Part shown: one piece after another, positions 1-11,960 of the stretch
Numbering within the stretch: the first letter of the stretch is position 1
Layout: each line of letters starts with the position of its first letter
Origin: Xylogone sp. PMI_703
Taxonomy: Eukaryota > Ascomycota > Leotiomycetes
Assembly (NCBI GenBank): GCA_021399445.1
Contig: JAJTUQ010000005.1
Location: forward strand, 3,224,001 to 3,288,000
DNA: 64,000 nt
Reading direction: 5' to 3'
The notes under the pieces: generated by a model
Told to the model about the DNA's origin: nothing
What the model saw: only the letters and a program-made list of their open reading frames with translations
Database searches by the model: none
Program-made: the position numbers and the translations under genes

Positions 1-3000
1 GATACTTTAGCCAGGCGGACGGGTTGAATATGGCCTTCACGGAAGAAGTCCATCATAGTACTAAGCAACCTAAGAAGAAAAACATCAGTTAGGCAATCAA
101 GTAGTAGTAGAAAGGGGGTAGTCTTACCGATCAACCATGTGTGGCCGCTCGGAACGCATCTGATCCATGTCAACGCAGGAGTAGCTACGATTAGCTAGGA
201 AGACTTCCATATCTAGTTTCCCAGCTCCTAGCAGGTCTCTTTTGCCAATCTCTACCATCATACCCCACTTGGCAATACAGTGCCAGGTTGCGTGCAAAAG
301 CTCTCCAGATAGAGAGTTTAGGGCCAGATCAACCCCCCTCCCTCCGGTTTCGCGCATCACATCTTTCACGAAAGATTCACTTCGCGAATCGAAGATACGG
401 TTCTTTGGTAGGCCGAATGTGTCCATAAGATACTTTACCTTCTCCTCATTGCTAACGGTTGTGTAGATCTCAGCCCCAATCATGCGTGCAATTTGAATAG
501 CTGCAAGCCCGACGCCACCACAACCACTATGTATAAGTACAGACTATATACGATTTGTGTCAGGATTAGTGCTGAGCTAAGCAAAGTGCACCGTTTCACT
601 CACCTGGCCTTTCTCGAGATGTCCTATATCAATAAGAGAATATATGGAAGTTGTAAAAATAAGAGGCATGGATGCGCCGTCAACGAAGCTAAGATTATCT
701 GGGAGAACTTCGCAAAGCAATTCTGAGACTGTAATAACAGTGCTAAATGTCTTGACTGCTACGACTGCTACTCGATCACCAACGCGAAATTTCTTTACTT
801 GGGGTCCAACGCATCGGACGATACCAGTAGCTTCATATCCGAACATGAGCTGCGGAAGTTCTATGATACCCATTGCTACCAGAACGTCCTAGAAAGTATA
901 TACGTTAGTACTTTATTTGGGGTGCTTTGGTTCGAAAACATACCCTAAAGTTCAATCCCACCGCCTGTACCTCGACTTCAACCTCATCCTTTTGTGGCAA
1001 TTTTGCAGGCTCTCCAGACCAATGTAAGGAGTCGAGTCGTCCTGGCCGGCCGATAGTAAGATACGCTTCGTCCGACGTATCTGAGACTAGAAGCTCCTCT
1101 TTAAGTGAGAAAGGAAAGAAACGGTTGACGCGAGTCACACCCTCAGTGATGGCATACTCAAAATCCGAGCCTAAAACTCCATCATCATGTCGGTCCCAGA
1201 ATCTGTCAAACACATTGGCGATGGCCCTGACTCCCGTTGCCGAATCGAAATCATCCGTCTCACACGTAGCAAAGTCAATCGCTAACTCGGAACGCATTGT
1301 TCGAGAAAGTCCATTGACCAGAGCGTACCTGGGATCGGGGCACTCTATTTGAGATAGCCGTGTTATCCAGAGAATCCCAGACCCGTCAAGACTAGCGACG
1401 AATTTTTTAAAGTTCTCGAATGACGGCGAATCTATATTATCAAAAAATGGCCCATCCCTATCCAGAAGTGCAATCACATCCTGCCCGTGCGGAGGAGTAT
1501 CTTCAATCGTACAAAAGACTATTTCATATCCTTTCGATTCTAACTCGTGAATCAGCGGATTCAGAGCAGAAGTTTCTGTGTTGTATAGTAGAGTGACCCG
1601 TTTGGTTGCGGTTGTTTCTCGCTGTGGCTTGACAGCCACGATAGTGTCGGATTGTTCTGATAATTCTAGATCAAGCCCATCCAATCCTTCAAATCCGGCG
1701 GCTATTAATTCTTGTTTCCATCTGCGTGTGCTAATAAAAGGTTCGTCGGGTCTACCGTCATCACCTCCACACCACCAGCCTGGCAATGTGCCGAAAACGA
1801 ACTTGTACCACGTTAATCCACCTCGTGGCTCTTGCAAAAGTAATCTTCCATTTGGACTCAAGAGCTTCCGTGCATTTATCAAGCTCTCCTGGATTCTGGG
1901 AGTGGTATGAATCACGCCAGACGCAACGATAAGGTCGAATTCACGATCTTCAAAGCCCTGATCCGCGGGGTCCTTACCGATGTCAAAAGTGGCAAATTCT
2001 AAGTTAGGAATACCCTTGAAATGCTGTTCATTCTTTATGGAGTTAATGATACCCGAGGAAACGTCACTAACGACGTATTGTGAGTAGAGTGCTTGGCCAT
2101 CAGTTCGTGTCAAGTGCTTCAAGATCGCAGTAGTTGCCATACCAGAGCCCGCACCGAGCTCAAGGACTCGAAGGTTAGGTTTACCAAGTGCCAAACATTG
2201 GAGAAACTCAGATGTGTCCGAATCTTTTGTGAAGGAATAAAGCTTGTTAAGAGTATCATCGGTGCTAAGAACTTCGAAGGCATCCGTCTCACCTGAAAGA
2301 ATAGCAGCAGCATGTGTGCTGACTTTTCTGATAGCCGTAGCAGCGTGTGAAGCAGGACTCTCGGCAAGGATCTTGACAAGGGAATCAACGCGTTTTGTCA
2401 AAGTAGTACTGTCAAACTTTTCCAGATACTGGATAGACTGCTGGTCAAGCCATTCTTTGTACTTCTTCAGGTGAGGAACTTGGATGAGCGCTTCTCCTCC
2501 AACAACAGACCTTTGGAATAGAGTGATGGCCAATTGTGTGAGTTCTTTCAGTGCTAGATTATATAGGTGATGGTCCCAGGGTGACTTGATGAGTGTGTGG
2601 GATTCCGCGAAATCAATATGGCGAACCCATTCGCTCCGAGCAGTTATAGGAATATTGAGTTGCTCATCATCGCCGGCGTCATTGAGCGGGGTTAGAGCGA
2701 CACCTGAAATACGCAGCACAGTTCTAGAATCTGCAGCGACTGAGCCTGAGCCAATTGTATCCTCCCCGAGAACATCAGCAGAAGCAAAGAGGGTAAACCG
2801 GTCAACGGAAGAGCGGAAAATGGTTACGGATTCCACAACCGTGGGAATCACCTGGCGGTAGTCGTGTGTCAAGCCATAGCGGACTGCAAAGCCCAAAAGC
2901 TGGAAGTAGGAATCTAAAATGACTGGGTGCAAATGGTAGTTGGCCTCGTCTCCATGCCAATTATTGCGGGTCTCAGCGGTTGCCAAACGCTGCGATTTTG

Positions 3001-6000
3001 TTGATGTCCGGACGTTTTCTAGGCTCGTGAAATGCGGGCCATAATCCAGCCCACCACGCCGAATCGTTTCATACCATTTCTGCTCTGAGACCTTTCTTGG
3101 AAGCTCTGGTAATGCATCGACTTGGGCAATTTCCTCCGTTTCAGCGGCTACAGCTCGTACCTCACCCGTCGTATGCTTAGTCCACATATGGCCGTTATGA
3201 GAGGAAATGGTGAACTCCCACCACTGACTGTCGAGGGAATCCGTCAATCGATGCGGACGAAGGCTCGTGATAAACTCGGTTGGTGCCCCTTCGTTTACCA
3301 CCAGTGCGGTAGTAACAACCACCTTGCGTAGGCTGACACCATCTTGGACTCCTGTGATCTGGCGTATGGCTTCTGCAGCCATCGCAACGTATCCTGCAAA
3401 TGGGAAAACGATGTCGTCGTGGATCTTGTGGTCACGAACCCATGGTGCGTTAGAAAGATGGAAAACGTTTCTCCAGATCGGCTCAAGGTCGGTACTCTCG
3501 GTCACTTTGACCCCTAGAAGATCATGATACGCATGCTTACGCAATCGCCACTCTTTAGATACTCGAGACTCAAACCAATGGCTTCGTTGATGGTTCCACG
3601 GGTAGCGTGGCAGATCCGGAACACATGAGCCATGAGGAATGAGGGCTTTGAAATCGACATCAATATGAAGGGTGAAAAGCTTGCCAACGGCAGACAGAAA
3701 GCCTTCTGTAGCATTCTGTCGCCTGGAGAGGGAAGCCACATAAGGAGCCTTGCTGGACTCCCGCGTCAAGATCTGTCTCACTGGGCCTGCCAGCGCGGGG
3801 TGAGGCCCGATCTCCAAGAAAACTGGGTTGACTGCTGCTTCATGCTGGAGAATGCTGGTAACAGCGGATTTAAAAAGCACAGGGGATTCCAAGTTTCTTT
3901 GCCAGTACTGAGGTCCGAACTGGCCAGCCTCCGTGCCATCGAAAAGGCCACCAGTGACACTGGAGAAAAAGGCCTTTGACGGTTTTCTTCCTATCACTTT
4001 TGAGCTAACCATAGCCTTGTAGTATTCTTCGCTGACATCCACCATGTGGTCAGAATGATAAGCTTTCTCCACCTTCAGCATGGTTGCTAGCACTCCTGGA
4101 ACCGACTCTTTGATCGCAGCCACAACATTTCTCACTTCATCAGCGTCCCCAGAAAGTGTCACATTCGATGGCGAATTATCACACGCGATGATCACTCCTG
4201 GAGTGAGGTATTCCTGGGCATCTTCCCAACTAAACCCCACGGCAGCCATAGCACCAAGTCTGGCCTGCTTCGAGACTTGTCCACGATGAAAGGCAATAGC
4301 AATTGCCTCTTGTGCTGTGAGACCTCCAGCGGCGTAAGCTGCGACAATTTCACCACTGGAATGACCCACAACCATAGCTGGTTGGATTCCAACAAAGGCA
4401 AGCGCGTCGACGAGTGCGATCTGGAGTGCTGTGCAAAGCGGTTGAGAGAACTCAGCCTCTGCCACTCGGCTTGTTTTAGCAGCTTTCAATAGCTCTTCTT
4501 CGATCTTCCAACTTGGAGCCGAAGGGCCGAGGCTCTGCAAATACTGGTCGAGTGACCTGATAGTGTTAAGAAAGACGGGGTTAGAACGTAGCAGTTCTCT
4601 CCCCATCTGCGGCCATTGTGCACCTTGTCCAGTGAAGACCATAACGAGCGTGGGTGGCTGGCCACTCTTACCAGAAGCTGAGGATGGAGAAGCTATGCTG
4701 GGTTGATCTCTGGCAGTGACGGCAAATGATCTATATGGAAGGTGTTCTCTTCTATTGGCAAGGGTGTATGCGATATCAGCAAGATCTTCCTGAGTCTTGT
4801 CGAGATATTCCTGGTATTTTTCCATCATTTGATCAAGTGACTCTGCAGTGTTCGCTGAGTAGACAAGTAGCTGTGGATCATCTGACACTTCCAGTTCTGT
4901 CTTTGTACCGATCAGACGAGACGTATTGAAGCTTGCGGCAGAATCAAGGATGACATGGGCATTAGCTCCTCCGATTCCAAAAGAGTTGATGCTTATGCGT
5001 TCATATTTTGATTCGGGCCATGGAGTTGCTTCTACTGGAACCGTCAATTTGGCTTCCTGAAACGGGATATTTGGGTTAAGCGGGTGAGATTTGATATTGG
5101 GTGGTATTGTCCGATGTTCTAACGCCAAAACAGCTTTTAGCAGAGAAGTCAAACCCGATGATCCTTCCGAGTGGCCTAGATTTGGCTTGATAGAACCAAT
5201 GTGAATCCCGGAGCCCCCAAATACTCGACTAACAGCAGAAGTCTCAATAGGATCGCCGACATTTGTTCCAGTTCCATGGCACTCGACAAATGCGGTCTTC
5301 GAGAAATCCGAAATCCCCGCGACTTCATATGTGCGCCTAATAAGAGCTTCTTGAGCCGTGGCACTTGGTACTGATATTCCAGGGGTTTTCCCGTCACAGT
5401 TTGTCGCTGTACCAACAATTACGGCTCGAACTGGATTGCCGTCCCGAATTGCATCGCTGAGTGGTTTGACGAAAAATGCTACAACCGCCTCGCCACGGCC
5501 ATATCCGTTGGCATTGGTCGAGAATGTCTTACAGGACCCATCTGCGCTGAGCACGCCTTGCCCTGAAATGGCCATAGTCAAAGCCGGAGCTAGGAGTATA
5601 TTGGCGCCACCGATTATGGCAGACTTGCAATCACCCCTAGAGATAGCCATACAAGCTTCATTGAGCCCAATCAGGGCCGCTGAGCATCCAGTTCGGATAG
5701 TCATGCTAGGATTCATCATCAAATCAGCGTCATATTATGCGTGTGATTTAGTTAGAAACATGCCGCGCTTGTAATTAGAAAAGCAGATACATACCTGGGT
5801 CCGTGTAAATCCATCTCGTAGGATAGCCGATTGGAGACCATGAAGTCATTCGTAGCAGTGACTTGGTAACCGTACATTTGCGTTTCACGGTTGAACAGAT
5901 CATAGTAATCTTGGCCATAATTGCCTACATACACTCCAATATTGGACCCCCTCCAACCAACTTCACCAGCATCGTCAAGAGCCTCTCGAGAAACTTCAAG

Positions 6001-6492
6001 CAAGAGGCGTTGCTGTGGATCCAAACGCTCCATCTCGGCACGTGGGATGGAGAAGAAGGATGGATCAAGGGCGCCTAGATCGACAGTTTCATCTAGGAAG
6101 TAGCCATAATCGGCAACGGTCGTACCCGGCTTCTTGGTAGCCGAGTGATATGCAGAAATGTTGTACCGGGTACCTGGTACTCGGGTCCGCGCATCGCCCT
6201 TCGCTAGGAGGAAGTCCCACAGCTGGTTGGGGGAGTGGATTCCACCAGGGAGACGACAAGCCATTCCACAAATGGCAATTGGGACATGGCCATGACCAGA
6301 ATGTCCGTTTAATTCAGACGTACTGCTAGCAGAAGACTCAGAAGGAGTAGTGTGAACGCCATTTCCATTATGTATTGAATAGCCGTTTCCGTTATGTAGC
6401 GAATGACCGTTTGTACCGTTTGTTTTTGTACCATTTGTGCCATTTGCACCATTGGTACCATTAGTACCATTTGTATCGGTACTGATAGTCAT
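1..6492 (-). CDS. highly reducing polyketide synthase (HR-PKS), 3' part cut by window edge
   Basis: Builds a reduced, probably C-methylated polyketide chain. Exons read 5795-6492, 944-5705, 604-888, 128-543 and 1-69 (continues left). The introns (5706-5794, 889-943, 544-603, 70-127) all have GT-AG ends and restore frame inside conserved motifs. Roughly 2,076 residues are visible. KS ~70-490 has the catalytic Cys ~240 in TGCS and His ~376 and ~411. AT has GHSSG with Ser ~682. DH has His ~992 and Asp ~1164. A C-methyltransferase follows with a SAM motif LELGAGSG near 1414. ER starts ~1800 and contains a GCGGVG nucleotide-binding motif. KR and ACP should lie beyond the left edge. The first 70 residues are an Asn-Gly-Thr repeat tract. 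The start ATG at 6492 opens this tract and no better start is seen. All visible catalytic residues are intact. The gene lies downstream of the alpha-oxoamine synthase on the same strand. Confidence 0.95.
6418..6486 (-). repeat. trinucleotide-like repeat encoding Asn-Gly-Thr tract
   Basis: Imperfect repeats of a 9-nt unit (Asn-Gly-Thr) lie at the extreme 5' end of the PKS coding sequence, giving a low-complexity linker before the KS domain. Such tracts are seen in other fungal PKSs and are prone to length change. Confidence 0.8.
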
Positions 6493-7526
6493 CTTGTTAC
6501 TTTGGAGGGATCAAAGAAGGACAATTGATTGGTTGCTGATGGTGGTTTGGAAATCAATATAGAAGTCAAAGCATCCTTGTCATTGGATAGCTGTTTCAAC
6601 AATCAACTTTTAAGTTATCCCTTACAGCTCATCTACTTCATAAAGCAAAATCTCTCTTGGAAGCTTCATCTAAGTATGGAATTGAAACCGTAGCTACTTT
6701 GCGCAATCTTGCCTTGTATCACGATTGTAAGCAAGGATTCAATCATGACGGCTGGATTACACCTCAGTCCAGATCGCAATTCATTCAGCTGAGATGGAAC
6801 ATGTCAGACACGATCCAAAACCCCAGACGGCACAGTAAATATAATTACTTCCCAATTAGGAAATCTGCAGCTGGTTGCATACTAAACTACAGATAAAGTT
6901 ATGTCAGCCACTTTTGCGCGGTAAAGTGGTGTCAGCCATTATCTTGCTAAAGGCTGCGGCGAAGTATACCACTTCGTTCTACTGCATTTCGTACATTCAG
7001 TGCTGACTGCATGCATCCCTCCAGTCTCTGGTGTCTTCAATTACTGCATAAGGAAGTACATTTACTGCACTTGGCAGTAGTAGGCAACGGCGTGTCCTGC
7101 ACCCACTCCTGCCGTCATAATTGTATTCGATTTTCTGCCTAAAACTACTGTAAATATCGCTACGCCTTAGGCAATTCTACATCACTACTACACCAAAGCA
7201 AAGCTTTCTGCAGATAATTTCAGATGTCAGCTTAGAGGTGCAGTGACAAAAATAAAGATCCAGATAGTTATTAGAATGCTATAGCGCCCAATTCTTGGAT
7301 AATATGGCCCGAGATGACGATATCATTGGAGAGTAAGTCACATACACCTTAATTGCCCCAGATTTAGTGTAATAAAATTTCATGTATACAAGGCCAGTAG
7401 CTACTATGTGTATTCCGCGATTAATTGTACTTTCCCATATGATCTATACCCACTCGTGTGCCCTAGTGAACCTAATTTACTATCCCACGGAAAGTAACAT
7501 GTAAACTCTATAGTCTACTGAGTATG
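6493..7526. promoter_or_regulatory. PKS upstream region with two GTCAGCCA motifs
   Basis: No gene is seen in these 1,034 bases between the PKS start and the alpha-oxoamine synthase stop. The 8-mer GTCAGCCA occurs at 6903-6910 and 6931-6938, 411-446 bases before the PKS ATG. A related GCTGACTGCATG lies at 7002-7013; those same 12 bases recur at 25097-25108 upstream of the NRPS-like gene. The role as operator is inferred. Confidence 0.5.
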
Positions 7527-9049
7527 CTACAGAGAAGCCTGCAGAGCATATACTTGTCGCGCGGCAGTAGGCAAAGCACTTCCCATCTTGCCAACCTTGA
7601 TCTCCAACATCTCCCCCGCCCAATTGCAGATAGCGTTAGCCAAAGCCGTAACTTCTTCCGTGGTGTTATGATTATGGAACACCAATCTAACACGGTTAGT
7701 TCCTTTAGGAACAATTGGGTAAGATATAGCGTAAGCATTCATGTTAGAGAGTAGTAAGTGGAAGCAGAGGAAGGATTCGTGGCCTGACCGCGTGTGGACT
7801 GCAACAATATGGGTCATAAATGGGCGGGATTCCCAGTCTTCGGCTAGTGGAATTGATATTAGTCCTTCAGAAGTAATCTCGTCCCAAAGTGGATGTGATG
7901 TGATCGTGCTAAAGAAGTGCCTAACGACGCGTTGGAGATTCTGTTGAGCCTGCGAGTATGGAGCATGAATATGACTCGGTTACTTGTATTCTTAGACCTG
8001 AACTCACCGCTTGAGTGTTCCCACTGGTCATCAGTTGATAACCAGCTCGGATAGAAGCAACCATTGGGAATGATGGTGCGCCACTAAAAACAACGAAACG
8101 CGCATGATTTAGCAGCATGTTACGCACGCTTCTTTTACAGAGAATTATACCTAGAATAAAAGTCAGAATAGCAATCTTAGAGGCCAAGAACGGCTTGACA
8201 GAGGCTTGAGAGCTTACCACCTGTGGCCCCTAATGCTTTACTAGACATATGAAGTCGAATGGCAATATCTTTCTCCAATCCTAGCATAGCGACAAGTCCT
8301 GCACCACTAGGGCCAATGACACCAGTGCTGTGAGCCTCATCTACGACGAATTGGGCGTTACCAAGAGGGAAAACTTCCTTCACAACTTCAACAAACTCGC
8401 TAAGAGGACAAACATCTCCATCCATACTATAAACTGACTCTACGCAAACCAAAATAGAGCGTGTTCCTGATCGAAAAGCTGGCTGGCTATCTCTAAGGGT
8501 TACTAGGACGTCACGCAAAGATTCGGCATCGTTGTGGCGGAATGACATCCTATGAGCAGCCACGCTGAGCTTCATTCCTTCATGGCTGCTCGCGTGCACC
8601 AACTCATCGTAAACAATGGCATCTCCAGGCAGCGGGACAGCAGCTAGTACACCAACATTAGCAAGCCATCCCGAGTGAGCAATATAGGCACTTTCAGCTT
8701 TGTAAAAGTCCGCGATCTCCTTCTCGACTTGGCAGATATAGGTGTAGTTTCCATACTGAACCCGTGAGCCACTAGCACTAAGTCGAAAGTCGGGATGGCT
8801 TTCCAATTCCTTAAGAAAAGCCTGGCGAATCCTTCCAGATCGATTGAGAGAGAGAAAATCACTGGAGGTGAAGTCGTAGACACTATCATCCACGCGAGGT
8901 TTGGCAGTGAGGAGTGCATTTTCGGTTCGGCGTGTATCCAAGGCTTGCTCCAGGTTACGATAGAAAGCAGGTTCGTTCTTCAGACTCGAAGCCCGAAGGG
9001 CTTGGTCTCGAAGCACCGCAATCATCATTTCTCTTGTCTTCGAGTCCAT
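7527..9049 (-). CDS. alpha-oxoamine synthase (AONS/SPT-like, PLP-dependent)
   Basis: PLP enzyme of the 8-amino-7-oxononanoate synthase / serine palmitoyltransferase family. It would condense an acyl thioester with an amino acid, with loss of CO2, giving an alpha-amino ketone. Exons 8218-9049, 8008-8150 and 7527-7949 (introns of 67 and 58 nt) give 465 residues. Visible family motifs are HASSHEG, FRHND, DEAHSTG and the PLP-lysine motif SSKALGATGG, which is completed across the first intron. The first in-frame ATG is at 9049. It is a single-domain protein; in the fumonisin pathway the equivalent enzyme (Fum8) is a larger protein. Its place beside an HR-PKS suggests that it releases the polyketide from the ACP, as known for sphinganine-analogue toxins. 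The donor amino acid cannot be read from the sequence. Confidence 0.93.
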
Positions 9050-11960
9050 GGTGGCCTTGGTGTTTGAAGTAGAAAGCAATGGAAATAATGAAGTTTATGT
9101 TATCCTAGAAATGAGCGAGGCAATGGATGAGCTTTTTGGTGTCTTAAAGATAAAAGAATTTTATCTCTCGAAAACCCTAATAGTGATTTTGATGAAGTCT
9201 ATAACTCCTTTTGAGAACTATATTTCTGAGTTCATATGTTTGTCTTATCAAACCAAAGCTACCTTAGATTTGATTTATTCAGTCAAGAATATTTATCCGT
9301 TTTAAGCTTATTATTTACAAAAATTAAGTCTTGAATATTTGTATTTAGAATAATTTAAACAAAAAACTAAACCTAAAAAAGAAAACTTTTAAATTATAAT
9401 AATAAAACTGTTTTATATATCATATTATAATCAGGAAGAATATTCAGGTATGAATTTTAATATATAATCAACGCATGTTAATTTGAAATCTAAATCTACA
9501 TACTAAATGAAAGTGTAGATATTACGTTTACAAAGAGATGATAATTAATTCCCCTACCCTGTAGATCATCTTGTTTACAGATCTGCCTAGCACATGCCCG
9601 ACTTGTGTCATGGATTACCCTGCTCTGCGGATCCGCTTGTCGTACAGATACGTAAAATCAACAAAGATTAAAATGGCCAATACTTAGGTTTATTATTAAA
9701 CTAGCCGCACTTATTCCTTATGCGCTTCTCGAGTCTAATACTAGAGAGGCAATTTATATTCTGAAGGTGAACAGCACTCAATTATGCTGTAAAATTTCAT
9801 CAACCCATGGAAACATGGCTTGTAACCTACGAGGCAGGGGAATACGATCCCAGGTTTTGCCTGAATTTCAGTAATCGTCAGACCGTTGCACCCTTCTTGG
9901 GCGGCTAAATACTAACTGACCACCATGCATTAAAACTGTTCCAACCTAAACGAAAACGAAAGCACAGCGGCTTGTGGCAACCACTCCCTCAATTACCCCG
10001 CCGGGGAGGAAACGCCAGCACCTCGTATCTGACTAAAGCGGAAAAACTGGTAACGACTGTTTAGAGTTTAGAAGGATGCAACTCCTTGATTGTAATTTAC
10101 GTTTTGTTTAAGTTCCTTCCTACGGCTTGGACTACAACTAGGCATCACTATCGTACAAGTCCAAGTAACCCTTTGAGTTGAGTGGCTAGGTGCTGTAGAA
10201 TCTCGAGAGCATGGGAGATACCTCGACCTGTAGATGATGGTGACACCACTCCTAACCTAGCTGGGGGACGAAGTCCAAAATTGGAATATTGCACAATACA
10301 ATACGAATAGGGCGTCATTATTACACCAATGGAATGGGCCCATAAATCCCTGGATTTGAATCCAATTGTAGATAAGCGGCAAGTGAAGTCCTTGAGCAAC
10401 GGCTTTGGAATCATAAGCTCAAGAATGGGAGAAAGCTACAAGAAGCTCCAAAAAATAGCCTATAGAACGCGTGTGTAAATGAAATATCTACTGAAAATTA
10501 ATGCCAATACTTCATTTGACACGGTTGTTTGTCGGGATCTGGAAGGTCATGTTGAAAAAGAGAGGCCCGTCAGACTGGTAGCAGTACCACTTATGGGGTA
10601 GTACTGCATGCAGCGTAGTACCGCAACGGAACAGAAACGCACGTATAGGGATAATCCAAGTGGTGGAATTGGTTCCGATACGGGGGTAATGCGATGGGTG
10701 ATGCCTATCCGTAGCGGGCGGCACAAATAAGGCAGGTGTACAGTAGTTGTAGCTTATCAGCGGGAACTAGGCCAAAAGCGGTGATAGTCTGGAGTCGGCC
10801 CGGTTCACATGTGCGGCACACGTGTAAGGGGCTGAATGCATTGATTCGCCCGCTCCCGGCAAGCGAGGGACTTTATACCAGATTAGGACACTCCTGCCGC
10901 TACTTTAGTAATCCGTTGATTCGTTTGTGTGATGTGAGAATATCATAACCGTACACTTGCTTGGCACTCTTAAAGCAGCTCAGCTATTATGTTCTATCAT
11001 GCATATGATTGGCCTGTCCATGCCCAGTTACAAAAGGCTGAGCGATCCGTATCTTACACCACCTTACGTATAATGCTTGGGTATATTACACAGCGTCAGA
11101 TCTCATAGATTAATTGTAGTGCAAAGGTGGAGGTGGATCTATCGATGCCGCAGCCGCGCAGTGCTCCTCTATGAAGTTCCAGCCACAAACGGTGGTGGTG
11201 CTACTTCCATTGGACCGTTTTAATGTAGATAAGCCACGCCTCAGGGTTCCATCTTATTTATGCATCTTCTCACTAGAGAGCAACAGCCAGCTATTGCTGC
11301 ACGATCCGTAATTGAGCCCGCCACTTCGCCGCATCAATACATTTCAGGATATTGTTGGAAAGGTAACGTGATAGAGCCCTCCTCATTCAACGATTCGACA
11401 ACAAGGACGTATTCAGGCTCGTACGTAAAGGCAGTTACTGGCCAATGGGTGCCTCAAGCGGGAATGAGCTAGCTTTTTACGTATGGGGCGGAACGCAATT
11501 CAGCATATTCCAAGCCTCCAAGAGTACAATGGCAATGATCGATGTTGACATTTGACGTGCTTCTGATCCTAATCCAATTGATTTCCAGGGTTTGCCCACA
11601 AGCTAAATGGGCCGCTTCGTTCCCGATTCGGTCTGTTCGAACTGTCCAGCCGCCATGTTACGACACTCGAGATCTGATAGATATGCGGCAAAGAGGCGTA
11701 TCATTTGCTTGGGATATCTGGGCCTGGCATTGTCGGTGTTGTCCGATGCGGCAGGACCGATTGTGTCTGGATAATTGGCTCGACAGGAATGTCCTGCATA
11801 TATGGCTTGTACTCCAGGGGCAACGCGCTCTGGAGCTGTACTACAAAGGCGACTAGAAAAAGTACTAAAATTGCACCAGCCTGGCCTCCAAACAGAGCAC
11901 CAAATCAAGTGGCTCAAGACCTAATATATCATTAGCAGGCGAGGACTGTGGCTGTATAGC
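9050..11960. other. gene-poor gap with an AT-rich stretch
   Basis: No gene is supported in these 2.9 kb. The stretch at about 9100-9560 is strongly AT-rich, with long A and T runs near 9305-9420. Short open frames occur at 10148-10948 and 11260-11935, but none shows conserved motifs, signal peptides or good splice structure. The part nearest 11960 must hold the bZIP promoter. No copy of the cluster 8-mer was found here. Confidence 0.6.

Noticed and set aside
7527..7535. Possible peroxisomal signal at the end of the oxoamine synthase
   Set aside because: The C-terminus is ASL, which does not fit the PTS1 consensus.
11542..11935. Overlapping open frames of about 100 codons on both strands
   Set aside because: No motif, no signal peptide and no splice logic; the frames overlap each other and look like chance.
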